Below, one piece after another: positions 14,363-23,230 of a stretch of DNA of 43,645 bases. The stretch is from Caulobacter sp. 32-67-35 (GTDB lineage Bacteria; Pseudomonadota; Alphaproteobacteria; Caulobacterales; Caulobacteraceae), in the NCBI GenBank assembly GCA_002280875.1, contig NCEV01000032.1, forward strand, positions 1 to 43,645, given 5' to 3'. Every line of letters begins with the position of its first letter. The first letter of the stretch is position 1. The notes beneath the pieces were generated by a model. That model was not told where the DNA came from and did not search any database. It was given only the letters and a program-made list of their open reading frames with translations. The position numbers and the translations under genes are program-made.

Positions 14363-15109
14363 ATGAAGGTCCTAGTCCCGGTTAAACGGGTTATCGATTA
14401 CAACGTGAAGGTTCGCGTCAAAGCGGACCAGACGGGCGTCGATCTGGCGAACGTCAAGATGTCCATGAACCCGTTCTGCGAGATCGCGGTCGAAGAAGCC
14501 GTGCGTCTCAAGGAAAAGGGCGTGGCGACCGAGATCGTCATCGTCAGCATCGGCCCGGCTCAAGCCCAGGAAACCATCCGCACGGCCCTGGCCATGGGCG
14601 GCGACCGCGGCGTGCTGGTGACGACCGACGCCGATCCCGAGCCCCTGGCCGTGGCCAAGCTTCTGGCCGCCGTGATCGCCGAAGAGCAGCCAGGCCTGGT
14701 CCTGATGGGCAAGCAGGCGATCGACGGCGACAATAACGCCGTGGGCCAGATGTTGTCGGCCCTGCTGGGCTGGCCGCAGGCCACCTACGCCTCGGCGCTG
14801 GACGTCTCGGGCTCGACCGCCAAGGTCACCCGCGAAGTCGATGGCGGCCTGCAGACCCTTGATGTGGACCTGCCTGCGGTCATCACCGCCGACCTGCGCC
14901 TCAATGAGCCGCGCTACGCGTCGCTGCCCAACATCATGAAGGCCAAGAAGAAGGAGATCGTCAGCAAGACGGTCGCCGACTACGGCGTCGACATCGCGCC
15001 GCGCCTGAAGGTCCTGAAGGTCACCGAGCCCGCCAAGCGCTCGGCCGGCATCAAGGTGGAAACCGCCGCCGACCTCGTTTCCAAGCTCAACACTGCGGGA
15101 GTGCTCTAG
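14363..15109 (+). CDS. etfB: Electron transfer flavoprotein, beta subunit
   Basis: A 248-residue EtfB. It binds AMP and, with EtfA, carries electrons from acyl-CoA dehydrogenases (here most obviously Mcd) to ETF-ubiquinone oxidoreductase. Family marks are the start [20 protein letters not shown], the [18 protein letters not shown] stretch, the [21 protein letters not shown] motif and the [14 protein letters not shown] signature near residue 195. The ATG is preceded by GGAGG eight bases upstream. It abuts etfA with no gap (stop 15107-15109, next ATG 15110), an operon ended by the strong terminator at 16074. Two operator-like repeats lie upstream. Confidence 0.95.
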   Translation: MKVLVPVKRVIDYNVKVRVKADQTGVDLANVKMSMNPFCEIAVEEAVRLKEKGVATEIVIVSIGPAQAQETIRTALAMGGDRGVLVTTDADPEPLAVAKLLAAVIAEEQPGLVLMGKQAIDGDNNAVGQMLSALLGWPQATYASALDVSGSTAKVTREVDGGLQTLDVDLPAVITADLRLNEPRYASLPNIMKAKKKEIVSKTVADYGVDIAPRLKVLKVTEPAKRSAGIKVETAADLVSKLNTAGVL

Positions 15110-16051
15110 ATGGCTGTTCTCGTCGTCGCCGATAACGACAACGCGCACCTGCGCGATGGCACCCACAAGACCGTCACCGCCGCCCTGAAACTGTCGGGCG
15201 ACGTGGACGTGCTGGTCCTGGGTCACGGCGCCAAGGCCGTGGCCGATGCGGCCGCCAAGATCAGCGGCGTCCGCAAGGTGCTGCTGGCCGACAGCGCCGC
15301 CCTGGGTCATGGCGTGGCCGAAGCGCAAGCCGACGCCGTGCTGGCCCTGGCCGGCAACTACGACGCGATCCTCGTGCCGGCCACCTCGGGCGGCAAGAAC
15401 TTCGCGCCGCGCGTCGCCGCCAAGCTGGACGTCGCCCCGATCAGCGAGATCGTGGAAGTCGTCTCGGCCGACACCTTCGTGCGTCCGATCTATGCCGGCA
15501 ACGCCCTCGAAACCGTCCAGTCGTCGGACGCCAAGAAGGTGATCACCGTCCGTCCCACCGCCTTCGCGGCGGCGGAAGAAGGCGGCTCGGCCCCGGTCGA
15601 GAACGCCTCCGGCGCGGACGCCGACAAGACCCGCTTCGTCAGCGAAGAGATGGTCAAGTCGGACCGTCCGGAACTGGCTGCGGCCAAGATCGTCGTCTCG
15701 GGCGGTCGCGCCATGGGCTCGGCCGAAGAGTTCCAGAAGGTGATCGAGCCCCTGGCCGACAAGCTGGGCGCCGCCGTCGGCGCCTCGCGCGCGGCGGTCG
15801 ATGCGGGCTACGCCCCCAACGACTATCAGGTCGGTCAGACCGGCAAGGTGGTGGCTCCGGCCCTGTATGTCGCCATCGGCATCTCGGGCGCCATCCAGCA
15901 CCTGGCCGGCATGAAGGACAGCAAGATCATCGTCGCCATCAACAAGGACAGCGACGCCCCGATCTTCCAGGTCGCCGATTTCGGCCTGGTGGCTGACTAC
16001 AAGACCGCTGTGCCGGAACTGATGGACGCGCTGGCGGCCGCCGGGAAGTAG
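15110..16051 (+). CDS. etfA: Electron transfer flavoprotein, alpha subunit
   Basis: A 313-residue EtfA, the FAD-binding partner of EtfB. The C-terminal FAD domain is unmistakable: [37 protein letters not shown], then [21 protein letters not shown] and the end [24 protein letters not shown]. The N-terminal half ([20 protein letters not shown]) is the Rossmann-like domain shared with EtfB. Length is normal for the family. It is translated directly after etfB. With Mcd and the other acyl-CoA dehydrogenases of the cell it links the ethylmalonyl-CoA pathway to the respiratory chain. Confidence 0.95.
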   Translation: MAVLVVADNDNAHLRDGTHKTVTAALKLSGDVDVLVLGHGAKAVADAAAKISGVRKVLLADSAALGHGVAEAQADAVLALAGNYDAILVPATSGGKNFAPRVAAKLDVAPISEIVEVVSADTFVRPIYAGNALETVQSSDAKKVITVRPTAFAAAEEGGSAPVENASGADADKTRFVSEEMVKSDRPELAAAKIVVSGGRAMGSAEEFQKVIEPLADKLGAAVGASRAAVDAGYAPNDYQVGQTGKVVAPALYVAIGISGAIQHLAGMKDSKIIVAINKDSDAPIFQVADFGLVADYKTAVPELMDALAAAGK

Positions 16052-16073
16052 GCTTGCGCCCACAAGACCCTGA

Positions 16074-16103
16074 AAAGGCCCGGAGGCGACTCCGGGCCTT
16101 TTT
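16074..16103 (+). terminator. Rho-independent terminator of etfBA
   Basis: AAAGGCCCGGAG (16074-16085), GCGA tetraloop, CTCCGGGCCTTT (16090-16101) followed by TT: twelve perfect pairs, a GNRA loop and a T-run, 22 bp after the etfA stop. This is the clearest intrinsic terminator in the window. Confidence 0.9.
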
Positions 16104-16128
16104 GTTTGGGCGGTGCGGGTCGCCGCTG

Positions 16129-16326
16129 TCATCGGCGCTGCAGGGTCGACGAGGCCAGGGCGATCTGGCGCGGTGTCTCCGGTCGACCGATCTTCGCCGC
16201 CGCGTAAGGCGCCAGCAGATAGGTCGGATCGCGTTGCCAGCGCAGATCGTCGAGCGGTTTGGCCGGTTGGCCGACGCTCATGAATACGGCGAGCGTCAGC
16301 GCGCCCGCAACAAGCAGGATCTTCAT
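16129..16326 (-). CDS. Small exported protein of unknown function
   Basis: A 65-residue protein with an N-terminal signal-like helix (MKILLVAGALTLAVFMSVGQ) and a short polar mature part (PAKPLDDLRWQRDPTYLLAPYAAAKIGRPETPRQIALASSTLQRR). ATG 16326 has AAGGTGA upstream; a longer frame to 16377 would bury the signal. It is divergent from the LysR regulator, which may control it, since LysR regulators often regulate their divergent neighbour. No family recognised. Confidence 0.6.
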   Translation of the reverse strand: MKILLVAGALTLAVFMSVGQPAKPLDDLRWQRDPTYLLAPYAAAKIGRPETPRQIALASSTLQRR

Positions 16327-16449
16327 TTCGTCACCTTGCGGAGAGGGGTGGTGGAAAGAGCGGCGCCGAGGGGACAATCGCTCCAGAGCCTCCCGGAAAC
16401 CAACGATCTCTATTGGTCCAGCTTGTGAGCTGCACTAACATCTCTGCCC

Positions 16450-17331
16450 ATGCGCCTGCCCCCCTTCTCGACCCTGACCGCCCTGGAAGCCGCCGCGCGT
16501 CATCGCAGCTACAGCCGCGCGGCCGACGAGCTGTTTGTGACCCATGGCGCGGTCAGCCAGCAGATCCGCAAGCTGGAGGAGGACCTTGGCGTTCGCCTGT
16601 TCCTGCGTCAGGGCAATCGCATGGAGCCCACCGACACCGGGGCGGCCCTGGCCGCGAGCGTGACCGAGGCGCTGGCCAGCCTGAAGCGCGGTGTTCAGGC
16701 CGCCCGCAACGCGGCCTGTGGGCCCATCGTACTCAGCACGGGCGCGGCCTTCGCCACGCGCTGGCTGGTCACGCGCCTGGCCCGCATCTCGGCCGAGACG
16801 GGCGAACTGGACCTGACGGTCCGGGTGGAGGACCGGGTGTCTGACCTGTCTTCAGATGGCGCCGACGTCGCCCTGCGGTTTGGCGTTGGCCCCTGGCCGG
16901 GACTGGAATCAGTGCGCCTGCTCAATGAGCGCCTGTTTCCCCTCTGCAGTCCCGCTCTGCTGGAGCGGCACCCGATCAACAAGCCCGAGGACCTGCTGAA
17001 CGCGCCCCTGCTGCGCCATACCGCCCTGCCCTGGAGCGCCTGGTTCCAGGCCATGGGCCTGCCAGCCCCCGACCTGCCGCCCAGCCTGGGCTTTGACGAC
17101 ACCTCGATGATGCTGGACGCCGCCGCCCAGGGCCTGGGCGTCGCGCTGGCCCGTAGCGGCCTGTCCGAGCGCGACATTCGCGACGGCCGGCTGGTGCGAC
17201 CCCTGGCGGGCGAGGTCGAGGTCGACACCGGCCACCACTTCGTCTGGCGCGCCGACAATCCCAAGCTGCCGCGCCTGCTCAAGCTGCGCGACTGGTTCGT
17301 GGCCGAGACAGCGAACAGTCGGGGCCAGTGA
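16450..17331 (+). CDS. LysR family regulator, GcvA-like
   Basis: A 293-residue LysR-type transcriptional regulator. The N-terminal winged HTH (STLTALEAAARHRSYSRAADELFVTHGAVSQQIRKLEEDLGVRLFLRQG) is typical, and the sequence RLPPFSTLTALEAAARH with the effector domain (SDGADVALRFGVGPWPGLESVRL) puts it in the GcvA/AmpR branch. The effector pocket occupies residues ~90-290; the inducer is unknown. It is divergent from the small exported protein, its most likely local target; glycine cleavage genes, the classic GcvA target, are not in the window. Start ATG 16450. Confidence 0.9.
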   Translation: MRLPPFSTLTALEAAARHRSYSRAADELFVTHGAVSQQIRKLEEDLGVRLFLRQGNRMEPTDTGAALAASVTEALASLKRGVQAARNAACGPIVLSTGAAFATRWLVTRLARISAETGELDLTVRVEDRVSDLSSDGADVALRFGVGPWPGLESVRLLNERLFPLCSPALLERHPINKPEDLLNAPLLRHTALPWSAWFQAMGLPAPDLPPSLGFDDTSMMLDAAAQGLGVALARSGLSERDIRDGRLVRPLAGEVEVDTGHHFVWRADNPKLPRLLKLRDWFVAETANSRGQ

Positions 17332-17450
17332 GGTCGGCCGGGGGCTGGCGCTTCGCTGCGCTACGGCCGGGATGACAAGATTTTTTGGGCTAGCTGGAAG
17401 TCTGAGACGCGGGCCTTTCGAACGTCCGACTAGGATCGTGTGGCCCAGCG
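17332..17450. other. Repeat remnants between lysR and efp
   Basis: No gene. GGGGCTGGCGCTTCGCTGCG (17341-17360) followed by CCGGGATGACAAG (17367-17379) resembles one end of the fold-back element at 32457-32570 (GTCCGGGATGACAG), so this may be a decayed copy. Confidence 0.35.
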
Positions 17451-17480
17451 AAAAAGGCCCGGCGCTTACGCACCGGGCCT
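17451..17480 (-). terminator. Rho-independent terminator of efp
   Basis: On the minus strand AGGCCCGG-N10-CCGGGCCT (17480-17455) is followed by TTTTTCGC: eight perfect pairs and a five-T run, 45 bp beyond the efp stop. Confidence 0.8.
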
Positions 17481-17493
17481 CCTGATCTCGCCA

Positions 17494-17512
17494 TTCTCCC
17501 ACAAGGGGAGAA
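17494..17512. repeat. TTCTCCC-N5-GGGAGAA hairpin (short intergenic repeat)
   Basis: TTCTCCC-ACAAG-GGGAGAA lies between the efp stop and its terminator. The same design occurs at 30891-30913 (CCTTCTCCC-CTCGC-GGGAGAAGG), with the same stem and a different loop, indicating a dispersed short palindrome family. Confidence 0.55.
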
Positions 17513-17524
17513 GGAAAACCGTCC

Positions 17525-18091
17525 CTAGTCCTTGGCGCGTTCCTGATACGAGTTGTCCTCCGTCAGGATCACCACCCGCACGCCCACGGCGATATAGGGC
17601 GGCACGGTGGTCTTGATGCCGTTGCTGAGCAGGGCCGGCTTGTACGACGAGCTGGCGGTCTGGCCCTTCACCGACGGTTCGGTGTCGACCACTTCCAGGA
17701 TCATGGTGCGCGGCAGTTCGATGGCGATCGGGATGTCGTTGTGGGTCGACAGCTGGACCGTCATGTTCTCCTGCAGATAGGGGGCGGCGTCGCCGATCAC
17801 GTCCGGGGTGGCCACGACCTGGTCGTAGTTTTCCGGGTTCATGAAGTGGAAGCCTTCGGCGTCCTGATACAGGAAGGTGTGGTCGCGCTGGTCGACAAAG
17901 GCGCGCTCGACCTGCTCGGTGGTGCGGTAGCGTTCCGAAACCTTCACGCCGTCGCTGATGCGGCGCATGTTCAGCTGGGTCACCGGGGTGCCCTTGCCGG
18001 GGTGGATGTTGTCGACGGTCAGAACGACATAGAGCTTGCCGTCCATATCGACGACGGCGCCCTTGCGGAGCGAGCTGGCGGCTACCTTCAC
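17525..18091 (-). CDS. efp: Translation elongation factor P
   Basis: A 188-residue EF-P, which enters the ribosomal E site and relieves stalling at polyproline stretches. It shows the KOW-like N-domain ([20 protein letters not shown]), the modification loop NIHPGKGTP with the target Lys at about residue 33 (E. coli K34), then the OB domains (NPENYDQV and the C-terminal [21 protein letters not shown]). The start is GTG 18091 with AAGGA upstream, giving the family's normal length. The divergent epmA-epmB pair encodes the enzymes that beta-lysylate this Lys. The Pro10 run in the EAL-like protein at 42 kb is a plausible EF-P client. Confidence 0.95.
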   Translation of the reverse strand: MKVAASSLRKGAVVDMDGKLYVVLTVDNIHPGKGTPVTQLNMRRISDGVKVSERYRTTEQVERAFVDQRDHTFLYQDAEGFHFMNPENYDQVVATPDVIGDAAPYLQENMTVQLSTHNDIPIAIELPRTMILEVVDTEPSVKGQTASSSYKPALLSNGIKTTVPPYIAVGVRVVILTEDNSYQERAKD

Positions 18092-18213
18092 TTCGTAGGT
18101 CCTTGGCTTTTCCGCGCGTCCAGACGAACCAGCGCGAAGGGGGTGGTGATCCTGTGACCGCCCTCCTATAGCGAACGCGGCAAGATCGCCAGTCTCTACT
18201 ACATGGAGGCCCT

Positions 18214-19263
18214 GTGGCTGCAGACGCCCCTTCTCCCTGGTGGACGCCACAGGTCCATGCAGACCGCCGGCCGTTCCTGATGGTCCGCAACCGGATCACC
18301 CGGGCGGTGCGCGGCTGGTTCGAGGATCAGGACTTCGTCGAGGTCGAGGCCGCCGCCCTGCAGGTCTCGCCCGGTAACGAGGCCCATCTGCACGCCTTCC
18401 AGACCACGATGCTGAGCCTGGCCGGCGAGCCGGACCAGACCTTCTATCTGCACACCTCGCCGGAATTTGCCTGCAAGAAGCTGCTGGCGGCGGGCGAGGC
18501 CAAGATCTTCGACTTCGCCCGGGTGTGGCGCAATCGCGAGCGCGGGCCGCTGCACCATCCCGAGTTCGTGATGCTGGAATGGTACCGGGCCGGCGCGCCG
18601 TACCAGACCCTGATGGACGACTGCGCGGTGCTGCTGTCGCTGGCGGCCGAGACGGCGGGAACCCGGCGTTTTTCCTTTCGCGGCCTGGAGTGCGATCCGC
18701 ATCAACCGCCCGAGCGGCTGACCGTCGCCGAGGCTTTCGAGCGTCATGCCGGTGTTGATTTGCTGGCGAGTCTGGGCCCCGGCGGCGGGACGGATCGCGA
18801 TACGCTGGCTGCGTCCGCCAAGGCGGCGGGGATTCGCGTGGCCGACGACGACAGCTGGGCCGACGTCTTCAGCAAGGTGATCGTCGAGAAGGTCGAGCCC
18901 AACCTCGGCCAGGGCCACGCCACGATCCTGTGTGAGTATCCCGTGGCTGAGGCCGCCCTGGCGCGGCCCAAGCCGGGCGATCCGCGCGTGGCCGAACGCT
19001 TCGAGCTCTATGCCTGCGGGGTCGAGCTGGCCAACGCCTTTGGCGAACTCACCGACCCCGCCGAACAGCGCCGCCGCTTCGCAGCCGAGATGGACGAGAA
19101 GGCGCGGATCTATGGCGAGCGCTATCCGATCGACGAGGATTTCCTGGCGGCGCTGGAGATCATGCCCGAGGCGTCGGGGGCAGCGCTGGGCTTTGACCGG
19201 CTGGTGATGCTGGCGGCGGGGGCCAGCCGGGTGGATCAGGTGATGTGGGTTCCGGTGGCTTGA
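18214..19263 (+). CDS. epmA: EF-P--lysine ligase EpmA
   Basis: A 349-residue class II lysyl-tRNA synthetase-like catalytic core without the tRNA anticodon domain, the EpmA/GenX/PoxA type that attaches (R)-beta-lysine to EF-P. Motifs are [16 protein letters not shown] (motif 1 region), [25 protein letters not shown] (motif 2) and GASGLDRLVML-like [17 protein letters not shown] (motif 3). It starts at GTG 18214 behind GGAGG; a nearby ATG at 18203 is out of frame. It is followed 49 bp later by epmB and divergent from efp, 122 bp away: the whole pathway in one place. Confidence 0.93.
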   Translation: MAADAPSPWWTPQVHADRRPFLMVRNRITRAVRGWFEDQDFVEVEAAALQVSPGNEAHLHAFQTTMLSLAGEPDQTFYLHTSPEFACKKLLAAGEAKIFDFARVWRNRERGPLHHPEFVMLEWYRAGAPYQTLMDDCAVLLSLAAETAGTRRFSFRGLECDPHQPPERLTVAEAFERHAGVDLLASLGPGGGTDRDTLAASAKAAGIRVADDDSWADVFSKVIVEKVEPNLGQGHATILCEYPVAEAALARPKPGDPRVAERFELYACGVELANAFGELTDPAEQRRRFAAEMDEKARIYGERYPIDEDFLAALEIMPEASGAALGFDRLVMLAAGASRVDQVMWVPVA

Positions 19264-19312
19264 GGGCCGACATTGCTTCCAAAGCCCTTTTCAGCCATAT
19301 CCCGCCGCTCCC

Positions 19313-20350
19313 ATGCCCCCCGCCCACACCCTCCGCAGCGCCCAGGCGCTGGCCGACGCCGGCCTGATCGCTCCCGAGCGGTTGCCGGCGCTTGAGCGGG
19401 TGGCGGCGCAGTATGCGGTGGCGATCACGGCCGACATGGCCGCCCTGATCGAGCCGGCCAACGCGGCCGACCCTATCGCCCGGCAGTTCGTACCCCAGAC
19501 CGCCGAGCTGGTCAGCGCGCCCGGCGAGGATCCCGACCCGATCGGCGACCTGACCCACAGCCCGGTCGAGGGGATCGTCCACCGCTATCCCGACCGGGTG
19601 CTGCTGAAACCCACCCACACCTGCGCGGTCTATTGCCGGTTCTGCTTCCGCCGCGAGATGGTGGGGCCCGAGGGGCTGAAGACCCTGTCGCCTGACCAGC
19701 TGGACGCCGCCTTCGCCTATGTCGCCAGCCACCCGGAGATCTGGGAGGTGATCGTCACCGGCGGCGATCCGCTGGTGCTGTCGCCCCGCCGCCTCCGTGA
19801 CATCGGCGAGCGGCTGGCGAAGATCGAGCACGTGAAGGTCGTCCGCTTCCACACCCGCGTGCCGGCCGTGGATCCGGCCGCGATCACGGGCGAGATGGTT
19901 GACGCGCTGAAGGCCAGCGGCAAGGCGGTCTATGTGGCGCTGCACGCCAACCATCCCCGCGAACTGACCGCCGCCGCCCGCGCCGCCTGCGCGAAGATCG
20001 TCGATGCGGGCGTCCCGATGATCAGCCAGACCGTGCTGCTGGCCGGGATCAATGATGATCCCGAAACGCTGGGCGCCCTGATGCGCGCCTTCGTCGAGAC
20101 GCGGATCAAGCCCTACTATCTGCACCATCACGACTACGCGCCCGGCACCGCCCATCTGCGCACGTCCATCGCGGAGGGCCAGGCCCTGATGAAGGCCCTG
20201 CGCGGCGCGATCTCGGGCCTGTGTCAGCCGACCTACATTCTGGACATCCCGGGCGGCCACGGGAAGGTGCCCGTGGGACCCGCCTATCTGGGCGATCAGA
20301 GCGTCGAGGATCCTCAAGGCCAGGCTCATCCCTACCCGCCCGCGGGATAG
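19313..20350 (+). CDS. epmB: EF-P lysine 2,3-aminomutase EpmB (radical SAM)
   Basis: A 345-residue radical SAM/PLP enzyme related to lysine 2,3-aminomutase. The CxxxCxxC cluster motif is C104-A-V-Y-C108-R-F-C111, next to the conserved THTCAVYCRFCFRREMVG. It then has VIVTGGDPLVLS and the LHANHPRELT and LLAGINDD strands, typical of the family. The short chain without the C-terminal oligomerisation region and its place beside epmA identify EpmB, which makes (R)-beta-lysine for EF-P. EpmC, the hydroxylase of enterics, is not in the window. Confidence 0.92.
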   Translation: MPPAHTLRSAQALADAGLIAPERLPALERVAAQYAVAITADMAALIEPANAADPIARQFVPQTAELVSAPGEDPDPIGDLTHSPVEGIVHRYPDRVLLKPTHTCAVYCRFCFRREMVGPEGLKTLSPDQLDAAFAYVASHPEIWEVIVTGGDPLVLSPRRLRDIGERLAKIEHVKVVRFHTRVPAVDPAAITGEMVDALKASGKAVYVALHANHPRELTAAARAACAKIVDAGVPMISQTVLLAGINDDPETLGALMRAFVETRIKPYYLHHHDYAPGTAHLRTSIAEGQALMKALRGAISGLCQPTYILDIPGGHGKVPVGPAYLGDQSVEDPQGQAHPYPPAG

Positions 20351-20364
20351 CGCGACACATCCCC

Positions 20365-20377
20365 GCTGCGTCGCAGC
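20365..20377. promoter_or_regulatory. PhaR-like site upstream of hbd
   Basis: GCTGCG-T-CGCAGC is a perfect 6+1+6 palindrome and exactly CTGC-N3-GCAG (20366-20376), the published PhaR consensus form. It stands ~100 bp upstream of the hbd start and just after the epmB stop. The core TGCGTCGCA is shared with the site at 5239-5247. Confidence 0.5.
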
Positions 20378-20478
20378 AAAGCCTTGGCGAGCCCGTGGTT
20401 TCTCGTGCTAGAAAAGCCGCCACAATCAAGGCGCGGATTCACAGTCCTGTCGCCGTATCAAGCGAAGGCTTGGCGTTC

Positions 20479-21357
20479 ATGAGTGAAATCAAGACGGTCG
20501 GCGTTATTGGCGCTGGCCAGATGGGCTGTGGCATCGCGCATGTCTGCGCCCTCGCGGGCTATGACGTTATGCTGCACGACGTCACGCGCGAGCGGATCGA
20601 CGCGGGTCTGGCGCTGATCGACAAGAACCTGGCGCGTCAGGTGGGCCGCGGCATCATCGACCAAGCCGCCATGAACGCTGCCCTGGCGCGAATCAAACCC
20701 GCCGAAGGCCTGGAAGCCGTTGGCCAGACCGACCTGGCCATTGAGGCGGCGACCGAGAACGAAGAGACCAAGAAGGCCATCTTCCGCAGCCTGCAGCCGC
20801 ACCTGAAGCCGGATACACTGCTGGCGTCGAACACCTCGTCGATCTCGATCACCCGCCTGGCCTCGGCCACCGACCGCCCCGAGCGCTTCATCGGCCTGCA
20901 CTTCATGAACCCCGTCCCGCTGATGAAGCTGGTCGAGATCATTCGCGGCATCGCCACCGACGTTCCGACCTATGAACGGGCTGTGGCCTTCGCCCAGTCG
21001 CTGGGCAAGATCACGTCGAACGCCGAAGACTTCCCGGCCTTCATCGTCAACCGCGTACTGGTGCCGATGATCAACGAGGCGATCTATACCCTGTACGAGG
21101 GCGTGGGTACGGTCGACGCCATCGACACCGCCATGAAGCTGGGCGCCAACCATCCGATGGGCCCGCTGGAACTGGGCGACTTCATCGGCCTGGACACCGT
21201 GCTCAGCATCATGAACGTGCTGCACGAAGGTCTGGCCGACAGCAAATACCGCCCCTGCCCGCTTCTGGTGAAGTACGTGGAAGCGGGATGGCTTGGCAAA
21301 AAGGCCGGGCGCGGGTTCTATGACTATCGGGGCGAGACGCCGGTTCCCACGCGCTAG
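20479..21357 (+). CDS. 3-hydroxybutyryl-CoA dehydrogenase
   Basis: A 292-residue short 3-hydroxyacyl-CoA dehydrogenase of the Hbd/PaaH type, interconverting acetoacetyl-CoA and (S)-3-hydroxybutyryl-CoA with NAD(P)(H). The N-terminal Rossmann fold has GAGQMG (G11-G16); the catalytic His is H141 in LHFMNPVPLMKLVEI, and the C-domain shows NRVLVPMINEA and GANHPMGPLELGDFIGLD. The translated start is ATG 20479; the upstream part of the frame is not coding. There is no hydratase domain, so it is not FadB. It fits between acetoacetyl-CoA and crotonyl-CoA in the same pathway as Ccr, though beta-oxidation is possible. Confidence 0.9.
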   Translation: MSEIKTVGVIGAGQMGCGIAHVCALAGYDVMLHDVTRERIDAGLALIDKNLARQVGRGIIDQAAMNAALARIKPAEGLEAVGQTDLAIEAATENEETKKAIFRSLQPHLKPDTLLASNTSSISITRLASATDRPERFIGLHFMNPVPLMKLVEIIRGIATDVPTYERAVAFAQSLGKITSNAEDFPAFIVNRVLVPMINEAIYTLYEGVGTVDAIDTAMKLGANHPMGPLELGDFIGLDTVLSIMNVLHEGLADSKYRPCPLLVKYVEAGWLGKKAGRGFYDYRGETPVPTR

Positions 21358-21385
21358 GCGTGCGGCGTCTCCTTAGGGGACGCCG

Positions 21386-22609
21386 ATGACCGACAACCAG
21401 ATCTTGCGGCCGGTGGCGGCCAGCGAGCGCCATATGAGCCTGGACGTCCTGCGGGGCCTGGGCGTGATGGGCATATTGGCGGTCAACGCCGTCGCCTTCG
21501 CCATGCCGATGGAAGTCTATATGACGCCCAACCTCTCTCCCTTCCCCCTGACCGGGGCGGAAGGCGAGGCCTGGTGGGCGGTTCAGACCTTTTTCCACTT
21601 CAAGTTCGTCACCCTGTTCTCGATGCTGTTTGGCGTGTCGATCCTGCTGGTCGGCGGCGAGCGCAGCGACAAGCCGCGCGGCGCCCTGCTGCGGCGACGG
21701 CTGGGCTGGCTGCTGGTGTTCGGCCTGATCCATGGCCTGCTGATCTGGTTTGGCGACATCCTGCTGCTCTATGCGGTCACCGGCTTTGTGGTTTTGCTGT
21801 TCCGCTCCTGGAAACCGCGCACCCTGTTTATCGTGTCGATCATCGTCATCCTGCTGGGCTCAGCCCTGGCGGTGCTGCCGATGATGGCGCTGCAACACGC
21901 CCCGCCCGAGACCCGGGCCGAGGTGCTGGCCCAGATGGCCATGGGCGGCCCTGCTGAAGTGGCGCGCGCGATCGCCCTGGTGAAATCGGGCCTGGCCGGG
22001 GCCATGGCCGAGAACACCGAAGCCTGGATCAAGGTTCAGGTGATGAGCGTGACCATCATCATCTGGCGCACCGGCGCCCTGATGATGCTGGGCATGGCGC
22101 TCTACAAGTGGGGCTTCCTGACCGGCCGCGCGCCGACCTGGGTCTATGGCGCTCTGGTGGTCGTTGGCGCCGCAGGCCTGTGGGTGACGGGCCTGGAGTC
22201 ACGCGAGAAGCTGGCGATCAATTTTGCTCAGCCCCGTTCGAACGGCGAACTGCAACTGGGCTTTGAGTTCCTGACCCTGCCGATCACACTGGGCTATGCC
22301 TCCCTGGCGATCCTGCTGCTGAAGCTGGATATCGCTCGCAAGCTGCTCAACCCGCTGGCCCGCCTGGGACAGATGGCCTTCACCAACTACATCACCCAGT
22401 CGATCATCATGACCACGATCTTCTGGGGCGGCCGGGGGCTGGGCTATTTCGGCGACGCCAGCCGGGTGGACCTGTGGATGATCGTCGCAGCGATCTGGGT
22501 GCTGCAGCTGATCTGGTCGCCGCTGTGGCAAGGGGCTGGCGCGGGCGTAGAGCGGGCTACCAGAGCAGCTCAATCTCATAGGCCTCAAACGCGCGGTCTC
22601 TGGTCATGA
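21386..22609 (+). CDS. DUF418 family membrane protein with altered C-terminus
   Basis: A 407-residue polytopic inner-membrane protein of the YeiB/DUF418 family (start RHMSLDVLRGLGVMGILAVNAVAF, then FSMLFGVS and GRLGQMAFTNYITQS-like RLGQMAFTNYITQSII). Family members normally end with a motif such as W...F..GP.EWLWR..TY; here the sequence leaves the pattern after LIWSPLW and continues with an Arg/Gln-rich 25-residue tail to 22609. That tail overlaps the vapC gene by 53 bp on the other strand, so the original 3' end seems to have been replaced by the TA module. Function of the family is unknown (possible transport or cell-envelope role). Confidence 0.82.
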   Translation: MTDNQILRPVAASERHMSLDVLRGLGVMGILAVNAVAFAMPMEVYMTPNLSPFPLTGAEGEAWWAVQTFFHFKFVTLFSMLFGVSILLVGGERSDKPRGALLRRRLGWLLVFGLIHGLLIWFGDILLLYAVTGFVVLLFRSWKPRTLFIVSIIVILLGSALAVLPMMALQHAPPETRAEVLAQMAMGGPAEVARAIALVKSGLAGAMAENTEAWIKVQVMSVTIIIWRTGALMMLGMALYKWGFLTGRAPTWVYGALVVVGAAGLWVTGLESREKLAINFAQPRSNGELQLGFEFLTLPITLGYASLAILLLKLDIARKLLNPLARLGQMAFTNYITQSIIMTTIFWGGRGLGYFGDASRVDLWMIVAAIWVLQLIWSPLWQGAGAGVERATRAAQSHRPQTRGLWS

Positions 22610-22937
22610 TGGGACATTGGCTCCTGATGCCCTGGGCAATCAGGAACCGGTCCCAGGGATCGCGATGATGGCGAGGCAACTGGCCTGCGATGATCGCGTC
22701 TTCGGGCGTGATCGGCAGCCAATCAAACCCTTCCGCGAAGACAGCGTGCGCGAGATCGGCGGGCAAGCGTTGCAGCAGCGGGTCGGCGCAACGCTTGAAT
22801 TCGATCTCATAGGCGCTGACGGCGCTGACCAAAACGCTCACATCGCCTGATCCGAGACGATCCAGACAGGCAGACGAGAGCCGCGACGGCTCGGTGAGCC
22901 ACCAGATCAACACGTGCGTGTCGATCAGAAGCGTCAA
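22557..22937 (-). CDS. VapC-like PIN-domain toxin
   Basis: A 126-residue PIN-domain RNase: LLIDTHVLIWW with D6, SAYEIEFKR with E44, and HHRDPWDRFLIAQ with D93 and D96, plus D114 in MTRDRAF, the acidic set that binds the catalytic metal. VapC toxins cleave tRNA or rRNA. The start is TTG 22937, whose TTGA overlaps the antitoxin's stop by four bases, as expected for a coupled pair. The module sits at the end of the DUF418 gene and appears to have arrived there by insertion. Confidence 0.88.
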   Translation of the reverse strand: MTLLIDTHVLIWWLTEPSRLSSACLDRLGSGDVSVLVSAVSAYEIEFKRCADPLLQRLPADLAHAVFAEGFDWLPITPEDAIIAGQLPRHHRDPWDRFLIAQGIRSQCPIMTRDRAFEAYEIELLW

Positions 22938-23191
22938 GTCTCCGGAAAGATCGGGCCGTCGGCGGCTTGTTCCATATCCGGATCAGGACGCAGGAAAAGG
23001 TCAGGATCCTGAAGTTGGCCAAGGTGCGCCCAGGCGCCCGGCGTGCGTTTGCGAACGCGCTGGGGCTCGGAGGGCCTGGCGACCGCGATGGCCTGCCCGT
23101 CAGACGTGAGAACAACGTCCTCGCCCGCCCGAACATGGGCGACGAGTTCCGCCAGGGCGTTCTGTTTGGCTATGTCGACCTGGATCGTCAT
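22934..23191 (-). CDS. Phd/YefM-type antitoxin (VapB-like)
   Basis: An 85-residue antitoxin with the Phd/YefM N-terminal pattern (TIQVDIAKQNALAELVAHVRAGEDVVLTSDGQAIAVARP), a DNA-binding dimer fold, and a disordered C-terminal tail (ADGPIFPE) that would occlude the PIN toxin. It is followed by the toxin with a four-base overlap and probably represses the operon. Located between feoB and the DUF418 gene. Confidence 0.82.
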   Translation of the reverse strand: MTIQVDIAKQNALAELVAHVRAGEDVVLTSDGQAIAVARPSEPQRVRKRTPGAWAHLGQLQDPDLFLRPDPDMEQAADGPIFPET

Positions 23192-23230
23192 GCGCCCAGC
23201 CTAGCACAAGGCCTGACGCCGGACGATCCC

